Part shown: in pieces, positions 10,874 to 21,665 of the stretch | How the letters are laid out: every line of letters starts with the position of its first letter | How positions within the stretch are numbered: the first letter of the stretch is position 1 | Assembly (NCBI GenBank): GCA_022592445.1 | Contig: JABYQR010000369.1 | Location: forward strand, 1-42,785 | Direction: 5' to 3' | Source: Cytidiella melzeri | Lineage: Eukaryota; Basidiomycota; Agaricomycetes; Polyporales; Irpicaceae | Length of the DNA stretch: 42,785 bases | Notes under the pieces: model-generated | What the model was told of the DNA's origin: nothing | Database searches by the model: none | The model's input: the letters and a program-made list of their open reading frames with translations, nothing else | Made by a program: the position numbers and the translations under genes

Positions 10874-11593
10874 CTTGTTTTAATCTTCATTACCTCCATC
10901 TGCCTGCACCACCTCCTGCAGGCACAGCCAGCACAGAAAAGCAAAAACATTGGCAGGAGAGAGAGAGAGGAATGTTTGAGAGCAGTCTGTTACCATAAAG
11001 GGATGAAGCATTGCTACCACTAACAGTAATTGGAATAGTATTGATATTTGATTGTAATGTATAGTCTCTTTACTGCACCTGGAATGAGCATTCCCCCCAT
11101 GACTCTTGTACATTGTATGCTCATATTCCCCTTGCCTCATTAACATATTGTCGTGTGTACTAGATCCTTACAGTTTGCAGAGGGTTTACGGCAGTGAATC
11201 CACCCCTGCATCAGCGACTACATCCTCGCAACTCATCATCAAGCCCCAGGTCCATCACAAAAAAAATCAAGACATTTGTCTTGTTTCCAGACATCGATGC
11301 ATCGACACTGGGAGGCAGGGAATACACAAAAGATTATCACAATCTGTTCTGCACAGCTTGCTTCAGGAAATCTTTCGCACTGGTTGAATGGCTTGGGAGT
11401 TCATGATGCCCATCCAATGCACAGCGGCTTGATTAATATGTTGCATGCCAAGAAGATGTACATGAAACTGTTGCACGATGTATCGCCTTGCCGAAGGAAA
11501 CCCCTCACCCCGCGCAAGATAGGAGTCGGCCTCGAGCGGTCATTTGTTGCCAAGAGCAGAGCCCGTTGGGTAGTAATCAAAGTCTGGAAATCT
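10874..11593. other. Flank between transposon and gene island
   Basis: No confident gene. A 187-codon plus-strand frame (11276-11839) starts only at a TTG; its first ATG is seven codons in, and it overlaps the better spliced model on the other strand. A minus-strand segment around 11400-11580 also looks mildly coding (LGMQHINQAAVHWMG) but contains stops and no clear splice sites. Confidence 0.35.
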
Positions 11594-11906
11594 TCAAGCA
11601 GGCTGTGTTACGTGGAAACGCCGCGTTGTCTCATTGACATGCGCATGAATGAGGTAGGCAGACGAGGACGGGAGCTGATATTGGTGGTTAGAACCTTAGG
11701 AGTCGTAGAACGAGAGAATGTGATTCACTCCTTACCATCTTCCGCTCTTCTAAGAGACCCTCCACATCGCCCACCGCGGCCTTGTCCGAACGAACCATCG
11801 TCGTCAATACGCCGTTTCCAAGCGCGAAAGTTATGGTAAGCGGATTTTGTGACGGCTGAGGCACTTGTCGGCCTGCTGTAGACTGTGGGAAGAGACGAGA
11901 TGTTCC
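11594..11906 (-). CDS. Possible 3' end of a spliced unknown gene
   Basis: On the minus strand an open frame from 11906 reaches a good donor at 11735 (ATG|gtaagg). An acceptor (tatcag) at 11675 leads to a second exon, 11674-11594, ending in TGA. The joined frame reads NPLTITFALGNGVLTTMVRS, then KAAVGDVEGLLEERKM, then an LPSSSAYLIHAHVN-type tail. I do not recognise it and cannot find a convincing first exon. The acceptor ttcccacag near 11895 suggests an upstream exon. It lies in the same orientation just downstream of the helicase gene. Confidence 0.25.
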
Positions 11907-12103
11907 GGCTCAGGCAGGTCAGGATCGTTGGGGTACAAGATGGATGGAGGGCGCAGGCAAGAGCAGAGCCAATCTTAAGACAAGGCAAACAACTTCCAAC
12001 TTGAAGTCTTTCGCTTGATCATCGTGGAATCACTGTCGTGTGTTCCAATTAGCAGTGATTATTTGAGACTATGCGTAGATTACGATGTAAAAGATGTATC
12101 ATA

Positions 12104-14248
12104 TCAAGCAAGAGCGTTGACCCTCCTTCTCACTTCCTTGTACTTCGTCACACCCCGTCCCTTTGTCTTCCCGAAGATGACCACAGTCCCCCGCGCGCCC
12201 GCGCGGCCGGTCCTCCCTGCACGATGCAAAAAGTCAATCATGTTCCGTGGAGGGTCGACAATCAGCACGTTCTGTATCTCGGGTGAAAAGTCCAAACCGC
12301 GAGACAGCAGGGAGGTGGTAATCAGCACGTGAGGCTCATCCTCAGATTTCTCCGGTTTGGCCAAGTCCTCGGACGAGTTTCTTGGCAGCGGCGTACGCAG
12401 GAAACTGTTGATGTGATGGTTGTTGCCTCGTTTGCGTGCATCAGCCGTGCTCGTCAGGGCTACGTTTGGAACACCCTTGCTAGCAAGATACTTTCCGAGC
12501 TCTTCAACCTTTGCGCTCTTGTTACAAAACACGAGCACTTTGGAGCGCACGCCGGAGCCATGAGCGGTGTCACCAAACCAGGTGCGGCGAATATGAGCTT
12601 CGACATCGGCTGCGCGATTCCCACTCGTCCAAGAGGCGTGCTCTGTCTTCACTGTAGCCGGTAGTTTGTGCAGATTAGGAGAGGCAAGGCGCTTGAGATT
12701 TGGATGATGAGTGTCGAGGTACGTGGCGAGGGAGCTCGGGATGGTTGCTGACGTCAAGAGCAAATTGAATGGGTAGCTTGTTGTCGCGCTGTCTCTTGAA
12801 AATGTGTGTCCACGAGCCGCTGCGACGTCTGCCAAGAGCATACGCGTGGCATTCCTAAAGTCGGGGTCTGTGGTTCGTTAGGTTTGCACACGTACGATCA
12901 ATGGAATAAAGTACGAACCAAATAGCACATCTGCTTCATCGACGATGACCCATTCAACCCGCTCGAGACCCACTTCAGGCTCTCCGATGATAAACGTCTT
13001 GTGTTTGTTGGTACCCGCGGCCGACGCCTCCTTAGATTCTTTGATGACGTTATCCCAGTTCCAACCATGCCCGCGCACCATTTCCAAGATTTTTGACGTG
13101 GTACCGACAAGGACATCCACTGGCTTCTGCGTAAATTGAGAAGTTGCGGCCTCGAGACTGTCTTCACCCAGCGTAGAGAGTTTGGAAGCTGTAGCCGGCT
13201 TCAAAGATCGCAAAGACTTGTTGGCTTGAGACGCGCAAAGTACTCGCAGTTTGATGTTGTGTGACAGAGACTTGGCCATCCTCGACAATTGCCGCGATAG
13301 CTCGTGAGTCGGTGCGAGGACAATTGCACGAGGGTTGATGCTGCGCAATGGACCTGTAGACGATGGTGTTAAGACACTGGGGTCGAGTTCGGAGGTCTTG
13401 AGATCCTGAAGCATCGGAAGCATGTACGCGAAGGATTTTCCGGAGCCGGTTTCAGAGGCAAGTAGATATTCTCGCCATCCCGATTCTGGTGGAGGTGCAA
13501 AAAGATGCTTCAGCGACAAAGACTGTATAGGCGTCGGCTTAGCACGGGGTCCGAGAACATCAATTATCGAGTTGCGGAGGCCATCCATTAACGGAGAGGA
13601 GGTGAACTCTAGCGGAAGATCATGCGTAGGTTCTAATCTAGTCGTGATGTCGAATTCGTCTGCGAGAGGGTTCCGGATTTGGGGAGCCTTTGTCACATCG
13701 GAGCCCACTGAAGAACGCTGTGAAGCTGCAGGAGTAGATGGCCTATTGCGAGCGCGGACTGGAGAGTATTCCCGCTTCTTGTCGTCCTGTTTTCGTCGCT
13801 CGCTTTCGTCGAATTTTCTAGGGGCTCTCGAGTCGGATACAACTGGAGCACCGCGCGGACCTGCACGAGTAGGTGGTTTTCCGCGACGAGAAGATGCAGG
13901 GGAATATTCCTGCTTTTGGCCAAGCCTGCTAGACGGTCTAGGTCGCTCGTCTCTGTCGAAAGACTTGCGGCTTCCACGCTCCTCCTTGTGTCGTGTATAC
14001 GGTGCTTTCCTTTGCTCTCGGGGTTTTAGACCCAAATGTGGCGCTCTGTCCCGCTGATATGTTGCTCGAGGCGCAACTTCTAGTTGGCTGGCTCTCCCTC
14101 GACTTTTTTCGCCTCTCGGGGCAAGGTCTTTGACCAGCCTTGTCCTAGATGACCCTAGGGTGCGTGTCAAACAAGCTCAACTAGTGACGACCAATACGTA
14201 CCTCTGCCCTCCCGTCCTCCTCTCGCTGTATATGCGAATGGAACGCAT
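12104..14248 (-). CDS. MRH4: Mitochondrial DEAD-box RNA helicase, MRH4 family
   Basis: Three exons (14248-14202, 14144-12919, 12867-12104) join to 2,037 nt, 678 aa. Exon 1 encodes an Arg-rich, acid-poor start (MRSIRIYSERRTGGQR) fitting a mitochondrial presequence. A ~170-residue basic, Ser/Arg-rich disordered region follows. The helicase core shows PTPIQSLS (Q-motif region), ASETGSGKS (motif I, Ser at the last position), APTHELSRQ (Ia), DVLVGTTSKI, VDEADVLF (II), TSATIPSS (III), VLVFCNKS (IV), TTSLLSRGLDF (V) and HRAGRTGRAG (VI). Mrh4 of yeast is a mitochondrial DEAD-box protein needed for late assembly of the large mitoribosomal subunit. I assign this name by motif spelling, the long basic N-terminus and the presequence; another organellar DEAD-box protein is possible. 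The second intron (12868-12918, 51 bp) splits the codon right after the DEAD motif. The gene diverges from TOM6. Confidence 0.75.
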
Positions 14249-14527
14249 GTTGTGTGAAATGAGTACGAAAGCAGCTCAAGGGGCAGCCCCAATTTGCCTC
14301 GTGCACTCCTACGCAGAATCAATGACATGGAGAGGTCCTATATTCCTAGTTGCATCAGCCTCTAGGTGTCGGAAGTGAGGGTCAAAGGCAAGTGCATATG
14401 ACAAGAACGCAAAAACCAAATACATTCAATTTTGGCGCTGAAACGAACATTTCGCGTGGCGTGGCTAGCCGAGGTTCAACGTTTCTCTAGAACCACCACA
14501 ACCACCACCACCACCACCAAAGACACA
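14249..14527. promoter_or_regulatory. Shared divergent promoter, MRH4 / TOM6
   Basis: Only 279 bp separate the start codons of two divergent genes for mitochondrial proteins. The TOM6 side carries an ACC/CCA run (about 14491-14519) directly before agacacaATG, so the leader is A/C-rich and unstructured. I see no strong TATA box on either side. Confidence 0.5.
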
Positions 14528-14755
14528 ATGGCCCGTCGCGCTGCTCCTCCCCACGCAGGCCCTGCATACTACAGCGGTGCACCACCACGAGGTGCACTCG
14601 CCGACCCCAACGAATCCTTCTTCTCCGCCTTTCTCAAGGAGGAGGTGTTCGCGCCAGAAAAGCTGCCAGGAAACTTGAGCATCCTCACAGGAGTGGCAGT
14701 GTTCTTGGGAGGAATTGCCGCTATCAGGACGTTTGGAGAGTTTATGATCCCTTGA
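14528..14755 (+). CDS. TOM6: Small mitochondrial outer-membrane protein, TOM6-like (75 aa)
   Basis: This is a single-exon 75-residue protein. Residues 1-28 are Ala/Pro/Arg-rich. Residues 29-47 form a charged helix-like part (ESFFSAFLKEEVFAPEK). Residues 48-68 make one transmembrane segment (LSILTGVAVFLGGIAAIRTF), and it ends EFMIP. That order, a short soluble arm, one C-terminal membrane anchor and a terminal Pro, is that of fungal Tom6, which stabilises the TOM protein-import complex in the outer membrane. The start follows an A/C-rich leader (agacacaATG). Other single-pass small TOM subunits such as Tom5 or Tom7 are the main alternatives. Confidence 0.6.
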   Translation: MARRAAPPHAGPAYYSGAPPRGALADPNESFFSAFLKEEVFAPEKLPGNLSILTGVAVFLGGIAAIRTFGEFMIP

Positions 14756-15271
14756 GGGCTAAAAAGTTGTGCAATGCTCGAGGTGCGTTTTCGGTATACG
14801 ATTGCTGCGCAGGGAATAGGCTGTGACCTGACTTGGCTCAGCAGCATCATGTACTTGCCCTCATTGACAACTACGCGTTCGTGGCACTTACATACTATCA
14901 CGAACAGTTCCTAGACCTCGTTACCATTATTTCTCAAGCTTTAACCCGCTGTATATTACCCACATAATCCGCTCGTAATCTGTTTGCAGGGAATGAGCAT
15001 GGCACACCACTCCGTCTATACCTGTTTGGTGTATTTACTCGACAGTTCTGGAAAATAACCACGGGTTGTGGCACGCTCTCACTCTACGGACACCAATGGT
15101 ACATTGTTTGTCATTCGAATGCTGGGTAGACTATATAGTACATGGGAAGCATCACGATGCACAGAGTAAATAAGCGACGATCACATATTACCACCACCAA
15201 GTATGCAGAAGCGTTCAGATGAAGCGGATACAAGTACACAAAGAGCAAAAGCTGATTACCCTCACCCAGAA
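14756..15271. other. Intergenic region between convergent TOM6 and GID1
   Basis: This contains the 3' regions of both genes. I see no open frame of interest and no repeat. Confidence 0.6.
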
Positions 15272-18019
15272 TTACGTCTCCAAAAACTCCTTGGACATGT
15301 CAGCGAACGCAGCCTGGCCCACCCCAAGTAAGCCCAGCTGTACCACACACGCAGCCGTCTGCCTGTAAAGGGTCTCGAGCGCAGGGTGTGCAGGCTTTCC
15401 TTGTGATTCTACGTGCATTCCCGTCGTCAACCAAGACATCAAGAAATAACAAAGCACTCACCAAGAATAGCCTGATTCAACTCGTTCGCCAGACGCGCCC
15501 TCGCCTCCTGCCCCGCCATCTCCGCCACCTCCCCACCCGCAGCAATCGGATCCGCGTACGCAACAACCCCAAACGCGCGTTTCAAATGACTGCGCACCTC
15601 TGGCCGTCCGTCCGTCTTGTAGTCCGCCTCCAGCTTCTGACCGTACTCGATTGCAGTGTTCAGCGCCGTTTTCGCAGCGAGGGACGAAGGAGACGGGGAG
15701 GACGGGGAGTGGTAGCGGCGAACGTCCCTGGCGACTTTGGTGGTGGTGGTGGAGGCCGCAGCAGGTGGGACGGTGCTGTCACCCAGGGACGCGTCGGACG
15801 TCGCATGGTGGGCCTCTGGCGAAGGGTCGTCCACGTCCATCGCGCCCAATCCATCCATCCCATCTTGCTTGAGCTGGTCTTCCTTCAGAGACGTTTGAAA
15901 GCGTTCGAGGTCTTCTGCGAGCTGTTCAGCTTGCACCTTCTCCAGCGCTTCGCTTGCCTCCAGGATAAGCTCAACAAATTTGCGGCAGCGAAGCTTGAAG
16001 AGCATCAGTCCGTGCTCGCGTTGGAGGACGGGCTGATGATGCTCTTGTGTCAAGGAGATGGCGGTGTCAATGTCCCCTTTCAGTACAGAATTGATGACGT
16101 CGATCCGCGTACGAAGATCAAACTCGGCATCCAACAACGCAGACGAAGACGACGCCTTCGAGCTACAGTCAGTGTCCATAGCATGCTCGCTGCTGGCATC
16201 GCTGCTGCACTGTGCTTGGAACGCCCCGGCGGTTTTCGCGTATCCATGATGCGCAAGATACGACAGTACGAGTTTCCGCATGGGGGCTTTCATCCCCTCT
16301 TCTTCCAATGCACCGCCCTTCGCGATACGAGGCATGTGCACAGTAGTCTCACGTCCGTCGTCAACCAAACTGTCCTTGCCGTTTAGCAAATCCCAGTCTA
16401 TGCGGGTAGACTGAATGTTTGCCCAGACGCTGTTGCGCTGTGCGTGGACATGGTCATCAATGGCATATTTGAATGGCGAATGGCCGAAGTTGACACGGAT
16501 TGATTCAGAAGAGTGGCGGAGTCCAATGGAAGGATAGAGGTCGATATCTTTACCGACGGTCTCAAATACCATACCTAGAGAAGTTCGTCGTATTGTCATT
16601 CCGAGGTCTATAGGAGAATTGAAGACCTACCGAGGAAAGCCCCATTCTTTGTGTAAAATGCCTTGTTCTGAGAAAAGTCAATGCCGCAGCCGATCACATC
16701 CCCCGCTAAAAACAGTAAAAATGTGAGCGACGATCATGAAGACAGAGGATGAGAATAACGCACTGTCAAAAGTCGGCCCGTACGGGTGCCCTTCCTTGTG
16801 ACCGGGAAATGCCCATCCGTCGTCAGCGTGGTATCCCCAAGAGTGCTTCTCCCATCCAGGCAGACGGGAAAGGCGGACTTCTGGCGCTGCAAAGCTGTGG
16901 CAGATGTGAAAAAGAACTTTCATGAGTGGACACGATCGCACGCCTACCCGATACTGATATGCCTACCGGAGGGATCAGAAACGATGCCAATGTCGGACGG
17001 AAGAGACGTACCCTTTGCTGCCCTTCTGCAAGATCTCGACCTCGTAGTAGTAAATGCCACAGGCGGGCGGGATAGGATTATTTGCGCGTGCGGCCGCAGA
17101 GTCTCGCTCGCCGATGCATGACGGACCTAAGCAAGGTCAGAAGCAGCTCTGCAAAAAAATGAGAGGTATACACACCAAAAAACGTGAGCTCTCGTCCATC
17201 ACTAGACACCGTCAAGGAAGGGTGCCTGTCTTGCTCGTTCCATCTCGTAGGCAGCCGCAACACTGGGTGTGTAAGGAGAGAGCTGGGCGCGGGCACAGAC
17301 GTCGCACGCATAGAGGGTGGTGGGGGACTCGCATTGCTCTCGTCGTCTGTATCCACAGTCGGTGTTACCTCTCGACGCAGATACGGGTAAGGCGCCGGGA
17401 GAGGAGTGCTCGCCCACGAGGTCTGCCCGTGATGGGCAAGCTCTGACGTCAGGGGATTGGAGGGACGCGGTGGCGGGGCGTCGGTGTAGAGCAGGTCGCG
17501 CAGAGAGGACTGCTCGAGATAGGCTGGTCGCTGAAACGGCGGGGCTTGAGGAGAGGCCGCAGCTGTTTGTGTCGCTGAAATGCCCGACAATCGTAGCGCG
17601 CTTGTAGCGCTACTTGCAGAGGATAGAATGGGCACTCGTGGTACACTGGTTCGGCGGGTGCGGGTCAAGGAGGTGGGGACGCAGGTTGAGGGGTCCGCTG
17701 CGTGGCCGGGTGTGGTAGAAGAGACACGAATGACGCGAGGCTCGAATACCGGCACTGCGGATGAGAGGGATGGCGGCGCACGACCGAGAGGTGCGGCGTA
17801 ACCAGCGGATAACGTACGGACTGGTGAAGTAGGTGTTGCGATGCGCCCTGTCGTGGTCCTCTCTGGGCTAGCGGCGACCGCTGCTCGTGTACTGCCACTG
17901 ACGAGCCGAGGTCGATTGCCCAGAGCGGCATAGATTGGCATCGCAATTGCGGCCTCGATATTACGAGCAGCGTTGGAGGGAATTGGAATACTTGCTGAAC
18001 GTGTTTGCCTGGATGCCAT
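15272..18019 (-). CDS. GID1: SPRY-LisH-CTLH-CRA protein, RanBPM / Gid1 (Vid30) family
   Basis: Seven exons (18019-17176, 17126-17012, 16962-16948, 16894-16764, 16705-16631, 16574-15462, 15408-15272) join to 2,430 nt, 809 aa. Residues 1-270 are Ser/Pro/Thr-rich and disordered. The SPRY domain begins near [20 protein letters not shown] and runs through [39 protein letters not shown] and FYTKNGAF to about residue 425. LisH ([21 protein letters not shown]) lies near 490-515, CTLH ([19 protein letters not shown] ... [19 protein letters not shown]) near 560-620, and the CRA part ends the protein. Gid1/Vid30 is the scaffold of the GID/CTLH ubiquitin ligase, which in yeast degrades gluconeogenic enzymes. 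The 15-nt third exon supplies HISIG of the SPRY core and is easily missed. An acidic insert ([16 protein letters not shown]) follows CTLH. Confidence 0.85.
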
Positions 18020-20847
18020 GTTCACTGTGGGCGGGTGGTACTAAGGGCACTGCGCTCGACTGACAGAGACCGCAGAGGCTTGGGGTTAGGAAGTTTTGCA
18101 GATTCCCTTGAGAGACGGCGAAGAAAAGGTGTGCTGAGCATGTACACAAAGAGGAGAGACTAAGGTTGTCGTCGTGAATGTCGCAGAGAGTGCTGCAAGC
18201 AATGGTCGTCGGAGACCTGCACTAGGATGGGATACGGACGCGGATGCAATAATCCTCTGCGCGCTTGACAGTAAAGGTTGTGTAGTTGATATATACTATA
18301 GCTAGATCTCTCGAGCACACTTGCGGTAATGCTGAGGGTTGTTGCACAAAGGAAGGGGAGAGAAAGAGAGAGCTCAAGGTGGTGGGAGGGAGCGGGAGGC
18401 GGTGTCTAGGAGGTCACTGCCAGTCTAGTGCAGCACGAGACCTTGTGACCCGGCAGCAAATCCTTACTACTGCACACTCTCTCACCAACACGGTCCTTGG
18501 AAACCTTAGAGTGAATACAGAAAGCTGATCATCTGCCTAGGGTATTCATCAGTGCAGTAACTTCGTGACCGAACTCCGGTAAGACGCCATAAAGTCTTAT
18601 TCCGTGTGAAATAGAGTATCAAGGAAGTTTATAACGTTAGTAACGTCATGAACTCCGCTATACCGTTCGTAGTCTACAATAGATTTGAGTGCTTGCCAGC
18701 AAGTATAAAAGTCAACCTGAGTCTGAGTGACCTTTAAAGTTGGTTATACATTGCTGAATAATATGCTTCAATTGACAAGAGTCTTGGACCAAATTGTTGG
18801 CACAAGACAGGTCTATCCAATGGTGTATAGTATGTATGTACCCATGTGCAGTCTGAAAAATCACAAAGTGCATCATGGTTGCAAGAAGTGAATCTATACA
18901 AAGTTGTGAAGCACTGATAACAAAGCCAGTGTAATGCTATAAACTAGGTGCATTGCCCTGATATTAAAATCATTAAACTGCGGGCAAAGGCTGATTTCAC
19001 ATGGCGTGAAATTATTGTGAGAGTTATTCAACATGTTTCAAATCCTGTGAATGTCTGGCTATTTTTTGGGGGGGATTAATATACAATCAAAGATGTTGTT
19101 TTTGCAGGGTTTTGGAGCGCGCACGGGAGGGGGGCGTGAATTAATGAACACAATGTTATTGAGTAGATACGGAAATACAAGGCTTTTATATTATTTTAGT
19201 AAAGTGAATAAGCCAAAAAGGGAATGTCAAAACGAGTAATCCGCGCGGAATGACAGAAGGCGGGCGGTGGGAACAAACGGATACAAACAGAAATTAGGCG
19301 GAAAACCTAAAATAACAACAAAAGACATTTTTGTGATTTTTCTACAAATTTTCAAGCCTATCTACTAGCAGCCTTTCTCTGTGTGAATATTAATTTTTTG
19401 GCCATATTTCTGACCTACCTAACTTTGTAAAAAATAGATAGATTTCCCATGTGTGTCAGGTGATGGCAAACATAACGTGGCAAACAACTTTCCAGAACTC
19501 TTCGGTAGCACATGCATGCAACGAGGTAGGCAGCTGGAAATTCTACCCACTCTTTCCTTTTCTGAATTTTTTCATGTGCTTTTCCCACACCCCACCAAAT
19601 CTGTAGAAAGCATCTTTTCCACTTGGTGTTCTGAGCCTTGAAAGGTAGACTTCCTTGCATTGCTCTTTTTGATTTGACTCCCACTCAAAAACAGAAATTC
19701 CTGCCCCTGAAAAGGCACAGAATTTGTGTAGCATTATTTTGTATTCTCAAACATTAAGAAACAATTCTGAGCCCAAAATTGCTTATGGATTATCTGCTGA
19801 TAGTTAACATTCAAGTGGGTAATCATGCAAGACGTGTGAAATCGGTGTTTGCCCCTAGTGTTATCTCCCATCAAATTCCCACACTTTGAGGAACGAAAGA
19901 GTTACAGCTGAAAAAGCATCAATGTGGTGGAATGTACTGGAGTCTTCAGGAATTGTGTGTCACAAACATGCACACTTTTTCCCTTTCTTTTCCTTTTTTA
20001 TTTTTTCTTATCTTATCTTATTTATGGCACATGGCTCCTGCATGTGATCAAGTACATGTGACAGACTGGTCACATGATCATAGAAGGTACTGGAACATTG
20101 TAGAACATTGTAGAACATTGCACCATAGCACACCATATGTTCCCACGGCAGTATTAGGAGTACAGACACGGTACCAGGCGTCCTTGTTTGGGATGTATAT
20201 AAACCCACCCTGTAGCTCCCTAAAGACCTCAGATTACTAATACAACCTGGTCTTTAGCTCACTGCTGGCTGATCCCTCGTTGTCGTGTCTCCACTCCTCC
20301 TCATCACATTTGTCATTGTCCACGCGAGTCTGCTTGTCGTTCCTCCACCCCTGTTGTCACTTCCTTGCTCTGGTTGTGCTCTTGACATTGTGATACCACA
20401 GACAGACCATCCAGCATTGTCATGAAGCACATTGCCAACAATGGGGAAGCCAATTGTCAGAGTATGAACCTCAAGGATGTTGATCTTACTGTTTCCTGTT
20501 TGTAATCAGAAAATCTCATGACATAGAATGGCCCTTCCCTCTGCCATTTTCAGCTGCAAGAGATATGCCACGCTAGTCAATGTCACTCACAAACAATACA
20601 GCACTGAAGACCTCCTATTATGTAGGAAGTGTTCACATGTTGTGGTTCAACTTTTGATATTGCAGTACATCAATCTTTCCTGTATTATGTCCTACCAACT
20701 TTGTACACTACTGTAGCTTTCAATCCTCAGCACAACTGATACCTCAGGGAGCTATCTCAGTAGATCAAAGAAAAGTATGGTGTACAGAGATCATGTGTTA
20801 TGAGAAGTAATAGATCAAGAGACAGTTGACTGTAGTCATTTACAAAC
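18020..20847. other. A+T-rich gene-poor interval
   Basis: The first ~300 bp should hold the GID1 promoter and leader. Beyond that I see only short open frames. A pyrimidine-rich tract lies at about 19977-20025, with an imperfect triplication of gaacattgta just after it. Around 20196 there is a TATA-like tatataaa followed by a hairpin pair ctaaagacc/ggtctttag (20220-20228, 20249-20257) and a C/T-rich stretch. This resembles the promoter half of an LTR, but I could not find LTR ends. Confidence 0.45.
20090..20121 (+). repeat. Three tandem copies of an 11-bp unit
   Basis: The unit gaacattgta(g) is repeated three times in a row just upstream of the TATA-like sequence at 20196. It could be a duplicated protein-binding site in an LTR-like promoter or simple slippage. 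Confidence 0.6.
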
Positions 20848-21369
20848 TCAGCTGTTTGCCCACTTGACAGAGACTTTCCCCCCTGAAACATCATCAAACT
20901 CCTTCAACTGCAGTCTAAGCAATTTACTATAGAGCAAAGCACGCCTTGGAGCATTGTTTTTTATTGCCTCCAGCATCAGCCCAACATACTGCTGAGCTGC
21001 AGTCTGACCATTTTTGGAATCCTTGGGCAGCTCCAGATTCCCTGATTGCTTGGCTGCATGAGAGCCTGTGGGCAGCACTGAGTGTTCATTCGGCATCACT
21101 CCCATGTGAACTGGAGCTTGAGAAGTCACTGCCTCGTGTTTGTACCCTGGGACTTGAAAGGTACTTCCATTTGGACTGTCAGGTTCGATGGGCTGCTTCA
21201 GACGTTCTACTGTATAAGTGTACCCTTGAGCTTTAAAGGAAGCGGGGAGCTCTCCGAATGTCTTCTGTATTTGCTTGTCAAGGTTATGTGGAATGGCAGA
21301 CGCAGTGACCATATGCACTATGCTAGTGACAACAGTGGCAAGCCATAAGAGAGAGGTTGAGAGCCACAT
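20848..21369 (-). CDS. Small secreted protein, 173 aa, unknown family
   Basis: This is a single-exon frame starting at ATG 21369 and ending TGA at 20848. The first 25 residues form a clear secretion signal: MWLSTSLLWLATVVTSIVHM with hydrophobic core, then VTASA before the likely cleavage site. The mature part is about 148 residues, has no cysteine, a Pro/Gly/Ser-rich middle (EPDSPNGSTFQVPGY) and a helical, basic C-terminal third (NNAPRRALLYSKLLRLQLKEF). I do not recognise a domain. Lack of cysteines and small size fit the loose class of fungal small secreted proteins, but no function follows from that. It is isolated in repeat-rich, A+T-rich DNA, with a diverged direct repeat upstream of its start (21408-21665). 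Confidence 0.55.
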   Translation of the reverse strand: MWLSTSLLWLATVVTSIVHMVTASAIPHNLDKQIQKTFGELPASFKAQGYTYTVERLKQPIEPDSPNGSTFQVPGYKHEAVTSQAPVHMGVMPNEHSVLPTGSHAAKQSGNLELPKDSKNGQTAAQQYVGLMLEAIKNNAPRRALLYSKLLRLQLKEFDDVSGGKVSVKWANS

Positions 21370-21407
21370 GAAGGTATTAGATGCCAAAGGATGGTCTCAG
21401 AAGAGTA

Positions 21408-21665
21408 CGGTGAGATGGCTAGATGTAAGAACAATTTCATTACATCAGTCTAACAAAAGTGCAACATGCACAACAATGTACTGACTGACCAAGACTGAAG
21501 TAGTAAAAGACCTTTTGAGCAACAGATGTGTGTTGAAGGGAAGTTAGAAATGGTAGAGTCAGATGGCTAGATGTAAGAATAATTTCAGTACAGTAACCCA
21601 AGGTAAGTGCTACACAGACAACAACAATGTACTCACTGACCAGCACTAAAGCAACAAAAAGACCT
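21408..21665. repeat. Diverged direct repeat, about 100-bp units, upstream of the secreted-protein gene
   Basis: Units beginning near 21408 and near 21558 share agatggctagatgtaagaa, then aatttca.tac, then caacaatgtact.actgacca, then aaaagacc. They are spaced about 150 bp apart. Both lie upstream (5') of the minus-strand gene at 20848-21369. Confidence 0.6.

Noticed and set aside
11276..11839. 187-codon plus-strand frame as a gene
   Set aside because: No ATG at the start, no domain, and it overlaps a spliced minus-strand model with better junctions.
13422..14057. 211-codon plus-strand open frame
   Set aside because: Antisense to the Ser/Arg-rich N-terminal region of the MRH4-like helicase.
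15388..16386. 332-codon plus-strand open frame
   Set aside because: Antisense to the GID1 CTLH/CRA exon. Translation is Arg-rich with no domain.
20380..20410. Possible copia primer-binding site (ttgtgataccacagac)
   Set aside because: The TGGTATCA motif lies on the opposite strand from the apparent promoter direction, and no LTR ends could be found.
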